Shown piece by piece: positions 52,316 to 60,418 of a stretch of 64,000 nt of DNA. This stretch comes from Candidatus Zixiibacteriota bacterium (GTDB taxonomy: Bacteria; Zixibacteria; MSB-5A5; JAABVY01), in assembly GCA_011056555.1 (NCBI GenBank), contig DSEQ01000039.1:1-64000 (forward strand). The letters are read 5' to 3'. Below the pieces are notes generated by a model. That model searched no databases, had not been told where the DNA came from, and worked only from the letters and a program-made list of their open reading frames with translations. How positions within the stretch are numbered: the first letter of the stretch is position 1; the number at the start of each line of letters is the position of its first letter. Position numbers and translations under genes: made by a program.

Positions 52316-53461
52316 ATGCAGATTGCATTACTTGGAAGCGGGATGATGGGCAAGGCTATTGCCTATGATCTGGCGCAGAACGATAAAATCGATAAGATTC
52401 TTGTTTGCGATATCGATCTCTCGAACGCGGAAGAGGTCGCGGCTTTTGCCAAATCGGATAAGGTAGTGCCGACTTGGCTGGATGTCCGCAATCCGAGCGG
52501 AACGAAGAATACTATTTCCGGCTGCAGCGTCATCATATCCGCCATACACTACCAATTCAATCTGCAATTATCCAGGCTGGCAATCGAGATTGGCGCTAAC
52601 TTCATTGATCTGGGCGGAAATAACAGAGTTGTGGGCGAACAGTTGAAACTCCATGAACAAGCAAAATCCAAAGGCGTAACGATTATCCCGGATACCGGCC
52701 TTGCTCCGGGGCTGGTGCAGATCCTGACTTCATCAGGATCATCCAGATTTGATGAGCTCGAAAACGTTCACCTGCGAGTCGGGGGACTTCCCCAAAACCC
52801 TGAGCCGCCCCTGAATTATAAAATTGTTTTCTCAGTTGACGGCCTCATAAATGAATATATCGAGGATGCGGTGGTGATACGTGATGGAAAGGTGCAGAAT
52901 GTCAAGGCGCTCTCGGAGGTGGAGGAGCTCTCGTTCCCCTCGCCCTTTGAAAAGCTGGAGGCCTTCCAGACCTCGGGAGGCACCTCAACCCTGCCGCTCA
53001 CTTATTATGGCAAAGTGAAGAACCTGGATTATAAGACCATCCGCTATCCCGGGCACAGCAGGCTCTTTCAGACCCTTATTTCGCTTGGATTTTGTTCATC
53101 CGAGACGGTGCTGGTGAACGAAAACAAAGTGGTGCCGCGCCACCTGACAGGAATGCTTTTGGAAAGGGCCCTGGGCAGAGATGAGAAGGATGTTGTCCTG
53201 GTCTCGGTAGACTTTGAGGGCAGGAAGGACGGGAAGAACAGGCACCTGAAATACAGAATCATTGATTATTACGATGAAAGCACAGGCCTCACGGCTATGA
53301 TGCGCTCAACCGGATTCTCCTCATCGATAATAGCACAGATGCTGGCCGAGGGTAAAATTGAGAGAAAGGGTGTAGTACCCCAGGAGATCTCAGTACCTCC
53401 CGATGTTTTTGTGGAAGAGCTCTCGCGCCGCAACTTTTCTCTGGAAGAAATTTGGGAATAG
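52316..53461 (+). CDS. Saccharopine dehydrogenase family oxidoreductase
   Basis: 381 residues from the ATG preceded by GGAGG. The Rossmann motif GSGMMGKAIAYDL is at the very N-terminus; GCSVIISAIHYQFNLQLSRLAIEIGANFIDLGG and GVTIIPDTGLAPGL are typical of the lysine 6-dehydrogenase/saccharopine reductase branch. These enzymes oxidise or reduce lysine-derived intermediates with NAD(P). Whether the substrate is lysine, saccharopine or a related compound cannot be told. Only 78 bases after the LysM gene; no other lysine genes nearby. Cytoplasmic. Confidence 0.88.
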   Translation: MQIALLGSGMMGKAIAYDLAQNDKIDKILVCDIDLSNAEEVAAFAKSDKVVPTWLDVRNPSGTKNTISGCSVIISAIHYQFNLQLSRLAIEIGANFIDLGGNNRVVGEQLKLHEQAKSKGVTIIPDTGLAPGLVQILTSSGSSRFDELENVHLRVGGLPQNPEPPLNYKIVFSVDGLINEYIEDAVVIRDGKVQNVKALSEVEELSFPSPFEKLEAFQTSGGTSTLPLTYYGKVKNLDYKTIRYPGHSRLFQTLISLGFCSSETVLVNENKVVPRHLTGMLLERALGRDEKDVVLVSVDFEGRKDGKNRHLKYRIIDYYDESTGLTAMMRSTGFSSSIIAQMLAEGKIERKGVVPQEISVPPDVFVEELSRRNFSLEEIWE

Positions 53462-53558
53462 CATAGATATCCCTTTTCGTTTTCAATCAGGCCATCCCCA
53501 AGGATTAAAATGCAACAAATACAGGACAACGCGGTCGTATATTAACGGAAACCTTGAT

Positions 53559-53586
53559 TTGAAAGCTTCGTATTAAACTATGTAAT
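53559..53586 (+). promoter_or_regulatory. Likely sigma70-type promoter of the MacA-like transporter operon
   Basis: TTGAAA (53559-53564), a 16-base spacer and TGTAAT (53581-53586) stand 32 bases before the adaptor start codon. Each box has 5 of 6 consensus bases. Confidence 0.5.
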
Positions 53587-53618
53587 AGGTCAATAAAACT
53601 CACATACCGGGGAGAAAC

Positions 53619-54710
53619 ATGGCAAAAAAATTAACTGCAGGATTTATAATAGTAGTACTTGTTGGGGCCATAATCTTTTTCGGATTTCAGAGCGACTCGG
53701 GCGAGGCCAATGAGGGCATCAAACTTTTCCCGGTTGAAAGAGGTCATATCGTAGATAAGGCCATAGCGATCGGCGAGATCGAGCCTGAAAAGGAAATCGC
53801 AGTGAAATCCCATATTTCGGGAGTTGTACAGAAGCTCTTTGTGGAAGAGAATGATCAGGTTGATGTGGGTGATGCGCTCTTCGAGGTTTCGCCTCGGTCC
53901 ACGCCGGAACAGATTGTCAATGCTGAACTCTCGCTTCAGGAAACCCGGGTTGAATTCGAAAATGCCGAATCGGAATTTGAGCGGGTAAAAGAACTTTTCA
54001 ATAAGAATCTTCTCTCGGAATCTGAATATGACCGGTCGAAGAAGACGCTGGAGATGGCGCGTCTGGATGTTCAGCGCAAGCAGGAGGCGTTATCGCTTTT
54101 GAAAGAGGGCAAAACGATGCTGACCGAAGAGGCGATCGAATCGGTCATCCGGGCTCCGGTAGCGGGCACGGTGCTGGCGATTTACGGCGAGGAGGGCGAC
54201 CCTGTCGAGCCGATGACATCATTCCAGCCCGGCACGCCGATTATGTCGCTGGCCGACATGAGCAACCTGGTTTTCAGGGGAACTGTCGACGAAATCGATG
54301 TCGGCAAGCTGAGTGAAGGTATGGATGTGACCTTGAAAATCGGCGCGCTGCCCTCGGATACGGTACGTGGACGTCTTTATAAAATCGCATCCAAGGCCCG
54401 TAAGCAGGATCAGACCACTGTTTTTGATGTCGAAATCGAAATCACGGAGGCCGGGCCGAATCTGCTGCGCGCCGGGTATTCGGCCACAGCGGAAATCATA
54501 ATCAACGAGAAAAATGATGTGCTCATGGTACCGGAACGTCTGGTGAACTTCCGAAACGATTCGAGCTTTGTTGATGTGCAGGATTCGGCCGGTGCGATAA
54601 AGACCATACCTGTCGAGGTCGGGCTTTCGGATGGGCTCAATATCGAGATCATTGCCGGGCTGGATTCGGGCCAGCAGGTGGTGGAGTATCCTCCCAGGGA
54701 AATCCAGTAA
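53619..54710 (+). CDS. MacA/HlyD-type periplasmic adaptor of an ABC efflux system
   Basis: 363 residues. A single N-terminal membrane segment (AGFIIVVLVGAIIFFGF) anchors it. Then come the split lipoyl/biotinyl domain (VAIGEIEPEKEIAVKSHISGVVQKLFVEENDQVDVGDALFEV ... IRAPVAGTVLAIYGEEGDPV), a coiled-coil hairpin (~105-165, rich in Glu/Leu) and beta-barrel domains. In MacAB-TolC the adaptor links the ATP-driven permease to an outer-membrane channel. The stop overlaps the next ATG as TAATG. First gene of a four-gene operon. GGGGAGAAAC precedes the ATG. Confidence 0.92.
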   Translation: MAKKLTAGFIIVVLVGAIIFFGFQSDSGEANEGIKLFPVERGHIVDKAIAIGEIEPEKEIAVKSHISGVVQKLFVEENDQVDVGDALFEVSPRSTPEQIVNAELSLQETRVEFENAESEFERVKELFNKNLLSESEYDRSKKTLEMARLDVQRKQEALSLLKEGKTMLTEEAIESVIRAPVAGTVLAIYGEEGDPVEPMTSFQPGTPIMSLADMSNLVFRGTVDEIDVGKLSEGMDVTLKIGALPSDTVRGRLYKIASKARKQDQTTVFDVEIEITEAGPNLLRAGYSATAEIIINEKNDVLMVPERLVNFRNDSSFVDVQDSAGAIKTIPVEVGLSDGLNIEIIAGLDSGQQVVEYPPREIQ

Positions 54711-55942
54711 TGAACCTGATGTTTATCAAACAAATCCTGCGCGATATGCGCGGGCAGAAGCTCCGTACTGTTCTCACGCTGTTTGGAATATTCTGGGGGA
54801 CTGCCGCAGTGATACTGTTGGGGGCGTTCGGTTATGGTATCCACATGAATCAGGAGAAGGCGTTCAAGGGTATGGGAGAGGATATCGTAATCGTCTGGGG
54901 CGGTACAACCTCTAAGTCATATCAGGGCCTGCCGCGGGGAAGGACTATCATTCAGCGGATTGAGGATGTTGAATTGATCAAACAGCAGATTCCAGAATTG
55001 AAATATATTTCGCCCGAATATACGGAATGGAATAAAACGGTTATATACAAGGATAAAAGACTGGTTGCGCCGATTGTCGGAGTCTGGCCGGAATTCGGCG
55101 AGATGCGGAATATTTTTGCCCGCATGGGGGGACGTTTTATCAATCAGAACGACCTGGATGACCGTAGACGTGTCTGTTTCCTGGGCAACGAGTTGAAGGA
55201 GCAGATATTCGGCGAGGAGATGGACCCGGTCGGGCAAATTATAGAAATTTCCGGTGTACCATTCAAGGTAATTGGTGTACTCAAGGAAAAGCAGCAGGAT
55301 TCATCCTACAACAGTCGTGACAGCAGGAAGATAATTATCCCCTCAACAACCTTTGTGGCCCTTTATGGACAGAATTATGTCGATAATGTTGTCTGGAAAG
55401 CGGAGTCCCAGGATGTCCATCAGCATGTCAAACAAAAATATTTCGAAATTATGGGCAAGCGGCATCAGTTCGATCCCTCCGACCGGCAGGCTCTGATGAC
55501 CTGGGATACCACTGAAAACACGGAATTCTTTACATATTTTTTCTGGGGCTTCAGGGTATTTCTGTATTTGATCTCGATTGCAACCCTTATTGTGGGAGGA
55601 ATCGGGGTCGCTAATATCATGTATGTTGTTGTGGAGGAAAGGACACGGGAGATTGGAATTAAGATGGCTCTGGGGGCAAAAAGCGGTTTTGTGCTGCGGC
55701 AATTTTTGTTTGAGACCATGTTCCTGACAGCTTTTGGCGGCCTGATGGGCTTCCTTTTTTCTGCAACTATCGTTAAACTGTTCCCGCGTCTAAATTTGGA
55801 AGCATATGTAGGTATTCCGGAAATATCGTCCTTTGTGAGCCTCGGCACAATAGCCGCATTGCTTATAATCGCGGTCCTGGCGGGATATTTTCCTGCCCGC
55901 AGGGCGGCGACCATGGATCCGGTAAAAGCTTTGAAGATTTAG
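54710..55942 (+). CDS. MacB-type ABC permease, first of two
   Basis: 410 residues: a first membrane helix at ~22-44 after RGQKLRTVLTLFGIFWG, a periplasmic MacB_PCD domain (~50-265), then three helices in an FtsX domain (ATLIVGGIGVANIMYVVVEERTREIGIKMALGA). There is no fused ATPase. It is homologous to the next gene but clearly different in sequence, so the pair may act as a heterodimeric permease. Export of a lipopeptide, toxin or lipoprotein-like substrate is the family norm. Confidence 0.92.
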   Translation: MNLMFIKQILRDMRGQKLRTVLTLFGIFWGTAAVILLGAFGYGIHMNQEKAFKGMGEDIVIVWGGTTSKSYQGLPRGRTIIQRIEDVELIKQQIPELKYISPEYTEWNKTVIYKDKRLVAPIVGVWPEFGEMRNIFARMGGRFINQNDLDDRRRVCFLGNELKEQIFGEEMDPVGQIIEISGVPFKVIGVLKEKQQDSSYNSRDSRKIIIPSTTFVALYGQNYVDNVVWKAESQDVHQHVKQKYFEIMGKRHQFDPSDRQALMTWDTTENTEFFTYFFWGFRVFLYLISIATLIVGGIGVANIMYVVVEERTREIGIKMALGAKSGFVLRQFLFETMFLTAFGGLMGFLFSATIVKLFPRLNLEAYVGIPEISSFVSLGTIAALLIIAVLAGYFPARRAATMDPVKALKI

Positions 55943-55944
55943 AT

Positions 55945-57207
55945 ATGCTGAATATTAAACTTGTATTTAAGATGTTCTGGCGCGAATTCAAGGCGCAGAA
56001 GAAAAGGATGTTCCTGACTATCCTCGGTATTGTCTGGGGAACTATGTCCATAACTATGCTCCTGGCCTTCGGGGACGGTTTGCGGAACCAGTTAGATATC
56101 AACCAGAAAGGCATGGGCGAGGGAATTATGATCGTCTGGGGCGGCCAAACCAGCATGCCGTATAAGGGTCTTCCGCGGGGGCGTCCGATTCGGTTCGAAA
56201 AAGATGTGGTAGAATTTCTGAAAGAACGTATCCCCCAAATTGAAATGATCGGGGGTGAATATACCCGCTGGGGACAATCGGTGGCTAACAAGAGCAAGAT
56301 GTTCAACCGCATGGTCAATGGCGTTTATCCCGATTACGAAATCATGCGCAACATGATTCCGGAAATGGGGGGACGTTTCATAAACCAGCTTGATATGGAT
56401 TTGAAACGGAGAGTTGTTTTCCTCGGAAATGAACTGGCCGATGATTTGTTTGGCGCCAATATACCCCGGGAGGAAATTGTGGGGCAGACAATTGAAATTA
56501 ACGGCATGAAGTTCACGGTGATCGGCGTTCTGAAGAAGAAGATGCAGATGGGGATGTATTCCGGGCCGGATTGGAATCGGGCGGTGATTCCGGCCACCAC
56601 ATTTCACGGCATCTACGGCCATCGTTATTTTAATAATCTGGTTGTCAAGCCGCGCGATCTAAGTAAGACGGAATTTGTCGAAAAACGCATCATCGAGGAG
56701 TTATCGGGCAAGTACAAGTTCGATCCTGCTGATGAATCCACTATCGGTGTCTGGAATTTTATCGAGAATGTCAAGACGTTCAATAATGTCATGCTGGGGA
56801 TGCAGATATTTTTCGGGTTGATCGGCGGGCTCACTCTTCTGGTCGCGGGTGTCGGCGTGGCAAATATAATGTATGTCGCGGTAAAGGAGCGCACTACTGA
56901 AATCGGGGTCAAGATGGCTTTGGGCGCAAAGAGATTCCAGGTCATGGCGCAGTTCATGCTGGAAGCCCTGCTGATAGCATTTATTGGAGGAGGGTTGGGC
57001 ATTTTATTCTCGGTAGTTATAACCAGGATACTGGGGTCAATAGATATCAATAATGAAGCCCTGCTATGGCTGGGGAAACCGAACATTTCCACCACGATTG
57101 CGATTATAACAGCAAGCATTCTCGGAATAATCGGCCTGGTTTCCGGGTTCTTCCCATCCCGGAAGGCGGCTTCGGTCAATCCTGTGGAATCATTGCGATA
57201 TGAATAG
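55945..57207 (+). CDS. MacB-type ABC permease, second of two
   Basis: 420 residues with the same plan: helix 1 following KKRMFLTILGIVWGTM, a MacB_PCD periplasmic domain, and three C-terminal helices with LLVAGVGVANIMYVAVKERTTEIGVKMALGA. It starts 2 bases after the first permease ends. Shared segments (MIVWGGQTS, GLPRGR, MGGRFINQ) show that the two permeases arose by duplication, which supports a dimer of unlike halves served by one ATPase. Confidence 0.92.
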   Translation: MLNIKLVFKMFWREFKAQKKRMFLTILGIVWGTMSITMLLAFGDGLRNQLDINQKGMGEGIMIVWGGQTSMPYKGLPRGRPIRFEKDVVEFLKERIPQIEMIGGEYTRWGQSVANKSKMFNRMVNGVYPDYEIMRNMIPEMGGRFINQLDMDLKRRVVFLGNELADDLFGANIPREEIVGQTIEINGMKFTVIGVLKKKMQMGMYSGPDWNRAVIPATTFHGIYGHRYFNNLVVKPRDLSKTEFVEKRIIEELSGKYKFDPADESTIGVWNFIENVKTFNNVMLGMQIFFGLIGGLTLLVAGVGVANIMYVAVKERTTEIGVKMALGAKRFQVMAQFMLEALLIAFIGGGLGILFSVVITRILGSIDINNEALLWLGKPNISTTIAIITASILGIIGLVSGFFPSRKAASVNPVESLRYE

Positions 57208-57218
57208 AGGTTCAGATT

Positions 57219-57920
57219 ATGAATAACACTATGATCTATATGAAAGATATAATCAAGTTCTATAATACTGGTACAGTCAAGGTCAAGGCCTTGAAAGGCA
57301 TCGATTTGGATATTAGGGGAGGCGAGTTCGTTTCCATCGTGGGGCCCTCGGGTTCCGGAAAATCCACTCTGATGAACATTGCCGGATGCCTGGATGTCCC
57401 CACCGGCGGTGAGTATATTCTGGATGGCGAGAGAGTTGAGAACCTGGAACCAAATGAGCTGGCCGAGATCAGGAACAAGAAGGTGGGATTCGTATTTCAG
57501 AATTTCAATCTTCTGCCATATGCCACGGCCTTCGAGAATGTCGAACTGCCGCTTGTATTCGCCAATGTTCCTGCTAAAAAACGGCGTGAGAGAGTGGCCG
57601 AGCTGCTCGACCGTGTCGGCCTGGGCGACCGCATGGACCATCGCCCCAACGAGCTTTCCGGGGGCGAGATGCAGCGAGTGGCCATCGCTCGGGCTCTGGC
57701 CAACAGACCCCGGCTGATCCTGGCCGATGAGCCGACGGGAAATCTCGATTCCAAATCCGGGGCAGATATTATAAATCTGTTTGAAGAGCTATGGAAGGCG
57801 GGTTCGACCGTTCTAGTTATTACCCACGATCAAAGCATTGCTAAAAGGACGAATCGCGTGGTGAAACTCAAGGACGGCCTGATAGTGTCCTCGCTGGAAA
57901 ACGGTAACGGCGATCATTAA
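57219..57920 (+). CDS. ABC transporter ATP-binding protein, MacB/LolD type
   Basis: 233 residues. All motifs are intact: Walker [11 protein letters not shown]-loop FVFQNFNLL, signature LSGGEMQR, Walker [13 protein letters not shown] and H-loop [16 protein letters not shown]-type beginning ([19 protein letters not shown]) matches the lipoprotein/MacB subgroup. It should energise both upstream permeases. 11 bases after the second permease; last gene of the operon. Contrast with the altered FtsE in the same window. Confidence 0.95.
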   Translation: MNNTMIYMKDIIKFYNTGTVKVKALKGIDLDIRGGEFVSIVGPSGSGKSTLMNIAGCLDVPTGGEYILDGERVENLEPNELAEIRNKKVGFVFQNFNLLPYATAFENVELPLVFANVPAKKRRERVAELLDRVGLGDRMDHRPNELSGGEMQRVAIARALANRPRLILADEPTGNLDSKSGADIINLFEELWKAGSTVLVITHDQSIAKRTNRVVKLKDGLIVSSLENGNGDH

Positions 57921-58033
57921 TTTCAGTATTATCCGCACCGGGCGGAATATCTCAACTGTATTTTGACTCAAGCAAATTTAGAATCTCTCTTGTATAATAA
58001 ACGGGAGCGATTATATTTCCTCAGGGTGCAATT

Positions 58034-59068
58034 ATGAATCTGAAATCGATAATATTAGTCCTGTTTATTTCAGGTCTGGGGATTTCCTGTTCGAAATCGC
58101 CAACAGGTCCGGATGATCCTTTGGATCGTTTTATAGCAGGCGTTTCCCTCGGTTCGGATACTCTTATTACTAATTTGACCGAACCGATTGTAATTAGCTT
58201 TCATCTGAATATGGACAGGCAGTCGGTGGAGGAGGCATTTTCATCCGAGCCTGCTTTCGATTACGACGTACACTGGACCACCTTTCCGATCTGCAACCCT
58301 AATGATTCCACCTGCTATCCGAAATTCTACATGTTCTACATTTATCCGCAGGAACCGTTTTTGCCTAATACAACATATAGCTGTATGATTGACAGCAGCG
58401 CACACGATATTATCGGCGACCATCTGCCACGACCATATGAATTCCAATTTACGACGGAATCATCAAGGCTCCTGCGCATCACACCTGAATATGACGGGGT
58501 GGATACACTGGATGCATTTCCGCGGGCAATTAAACTGTGGTTTAACAATTCGATTGACCTTTCGACTATTCAAGAGCCGTTTACAGCCAGCCCCTCATTT
58601 GATTATGAACTTTATGGAATCTCCGACAAGAAGAATGTCTTTGAATATCGGATCACCAGTCCATTGAGGAGCCAGAGCGAATATCAGATTGTGATTGATG
58701 CAGAGATTTTCGATATTCATGAGAATCGGGTACTAACAGAGATTGACGGCGGCTTCAGTACTGGGAAGCTTGCTATTGTCTATTTTTATCCCAATCCGGG
58801 TGTCAATCTCAAGGATACGTACCCGATTATTCAGGTCAGGTTCAATACTGTCATGGACAGGCGGACCGTTCAGGAGGCTTTCAGTTTTAATGACGGAGTG
58901 ATTGAAATCCCCGGGGAATTTGTCTGGTTTACGGATAAGGCCATGCAATATTTTCCCGATTCTGGCCTCCCCGAGGGAGAAACTTATACCTTTTCAGTAT
59001 CTACAGGCGCCGCCGATACTTATGGAGCTACTCTGGACGAGGCGTTTTCGTATTCTTTTACGTCATAG
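58034..59068 (+). CDS. Lipoprotein with three Ig-like (Big_5/SbsA-type) domains
   Basis: 344 residues. The signal peptide ends in a lipobox (GISC, Cys19), then SKSPTGPDD. Three repeats of ~100 residues follow, each with the Big_5 look: a prediction-type strand such as (I/V)VI.F...MDR.(S/T)V.EAFS near the start and a Y.F..(T/S) strand at the end. The first and third copies share MDRQSVEEAFS/MDRRTVQEAFS. Such domains are found in surface and S-layer-associated proteins. Probably an envelope protein; function unknown. A TATAAT at 57993-57998 may be its -10. Confidence 0.85.
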   Translation: MNLKSIILVLFISGLGISCSKSPTGPDDPLDRFIAGVSLGSDTLITNLTEPIVISFHLNMDRQSVEEAFSSEPAFDYDVHWTTFPICNPNDSTCYPKFYMFYIYPQEPFLPNTTYSCMIDSSAHDIIGDHLPRPYEFQFTTESSRLLRITPEYDGVDTLDAFPRAIKLWFNNSIDLSTIQEPFTASPSFDYELYGISDKKNVFEYRITSPLRSQSEYQIVIDAEIFDIHENRVLTEIDGGFSTGKLAIVYFYPNPGVNLKDTYPIIQVRFNTVMDRRTVQEAFSFNDGVIEIPGEFVWFTDKAMQYFPDSGLPEGETYTFSVSTGAADTYGATLDEAFSYSFTS

Positions 59069-59191
59069 TGCCGATATTTTTGCAAATAATATGCAATCTT
59101 GTGATTATTGTTGACAGGACACCTGTGATTTAATAAAATTTTTGGAATTTGGAGATCGTCAGTTTACTTTATTGCCTGTGTGGATGAGAAT

Positions 59192-59830
59192 ATGAAAAGA
59201 TTGCTGTTTATATTATTTCTGCTTTTTGTTCTGTCGGCTTCGGGATCGGCCGGGATATTCGGCTCACTTGGCGGCGGGCTGGGGGCCACCATGCCTCAGG
59301 GTGAATTCAATGAATATACCAAGACCGGTTTTTCTATTATGGGTTACGGCAGCATAGGCGTGCTGAAAATGCCCTATATGCAGCTTCGTCTTGGTTTGCA
59401 GGGGGTCTTCTTCGAGCGTGACAACCGCAATGTTGTCTTTGAGGGCGATCCGGAGGACATTTTTACCGAGACATATACCAATGATCTCCTTAAGGGCACC
59501 CTTGGTCTGGAATTCTCCAAAAGGCTGGCGGCCATTCAACCGTATGGGGGCGGCGGGGTAGGTATCTACTATTTCGAGAGCAAAACCGAGCTCAAGGATC
59601 CCGCCGGCGAAGTCATCGCCTCCAATAAGCTCGACAGCAAAACCAAATTCGGCTGGAATCTTAACGGCGGCATCAGAATATTTATGTTCCCCAGAGTAGC
59701 TTTCGATTTCAATATCCAGTATGATATCGTGCAGGACCTCGAGCAGTATTCGGAGGAGGAAGTGGTCTCGTTTAATTCGGAATTTCTCTCACTTTTTGCA
59801 GGGGTCTCCATTCCTCTGGGGCTTTTCTAA
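59192..59830 (+). CDS. Small outer-membrane beta-barrel protein
   Basis: 212 residues from the ATG at 59192; an in-frame GTG 12 bases upstream is also possible, and ribosome sites are weak for both. The signal peptide (MKRLLFILFLLFVLSASGSAG) is followed by alternating amphipathic strands with Gly/aromatic turns (GSLGGGLGATMPQGEF, GYGSIGVLKMPYMQLRLGLQG, GLEFSKRLAAIQPYGGGGVGIYYFES) and a C-terminal FAGVSIPLGLF ending in Phe, the outer-membrane insertion signal. The OmpW/OmpA-like 8-strand barrel class is likely. It overlaps the Mut7-C gene's stop by 4 bases, tail to tail. Confidence 0.83.
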   Translation: MKRLLFILFLLFVLSASGSAGIFGSLGGGLGATMPQGEFNEYTKTGFSIMGYGSIGVLKMPYMQLRLGLQGVFFERDNRNVVFEGDPEDIFTETYTNDLLKGTLGLEFSKRLAAIQPYGGGGVGIYYFESKTELKDPAGEVIASNKLDSKTKFGWNLNGGIRIFMFPRVAFDFNIQYDIVQDLEQYSEEEVVSFNSEFLSLFAGVSIPLGLF

Positions 59831-60315
59831 TCCGATCGATAGACTCCAATTTTTCTAAGCTTCTCACGCATCGCCTTAACATGATTCCCCTCCCAGTATA
59901 TCTTATCGCATCGGGGACAGATTTTGAAGAGCTCGTGCGTTTCATACGTGTACGGCCAGACCCGGTTCTCTATCTTGCCCTTAGGGATATCCTCCAGAAC
60001 AGTATTACAATCCAGACAGCGGCTCAGGAAATCATTCTCATCCGGGGTCAGTCCCGATTTCTTCATCAATTCCGACAGTTGTTTATCCGGATCATCACTC
60101 TCGATCAAAACGAAATCCTTGACCATCACTTTTTCCACCAGCTTTGTATCTCGGGTCAGAATTGTACGCTTCTCTTTCAGGGAGAGATCGATCAAATCGC
60201 TGTCTTCAATCTGCCTGAAATAAAGGGTGTCAAAACCGAGCATCCTCATCAGGCGGGCCAATTTGCCGACCATCTCGTCAGCAATGAACTTCTTTTGTAA
60301 ACTACTGTTTGACAT
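59827..60315 (-). CDS. Mut7-C RNase-domain (PIN-like) protein with zinc ribbon
   Basis: 162 residues. The N-terminal PIN-like half has FIADEMVGKLARLMRMLGFDTLYF, DSDLIDLSLKEKRTILTRDTKLV with the acidic residues expected of the nuclease site. The C-terminal half is a zinc ribbon with two CxxC knuckles (CLDCN and CPRCDKIYWEG). Mut7-C proteins are predicted RNases; a bacterial role is not established. The start codon lies within the -35 box of the divergent ABC exporter promoter, so expression of the two may interfere. Confidence 0.88.
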   Translation of the reverse strand: MSNSSLQKKFIADEMVGKLARLMRMLGFDTLYFRQIEDSDLIDLSLKEKRTILTRDTKLVEKVMVKDFVLIESDDPDKQLSELMKKSGLTPDENDFLSRCLDCNTVLEDIPKGKIENRVWPYTYETHELFKICPRCDKIYWEGNHVKAMREKLRKIGVYRSD

Positions 60316-60337
60316 AGTATAAGACCAGCAGTATAAT
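60309..60337 (+). promoter_or_regulatory. Full-consensus sigma70-type promoter of the ABC exporter operon
   Basis: TTGACA (60309-60314), exactly 17 bases, then TATAAT (60332-60337): a perfect match to the housekeeping consensus. It lies 82 bases upstream of the first exporter gene. The -35 covers the start codon of the divergent Mut7-C gene. Confidence 0.85.
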
Positions 60338-60418
60338 TACAGGATATATTTCTTGCCGGCATTTGTAAAGTCATAATTTGAAGGGAACTGAAGACCGTTT
60401 CGTATGTTTGCTCTTTAA

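Noticed and set aside
57993-57998. TATAAT as a promoter for the Ig-like lipoprotein
   Set aside because: The nearest TTGACT lies 24 bases upstream, too far for a normal -35, so I did not list it as a promoter.
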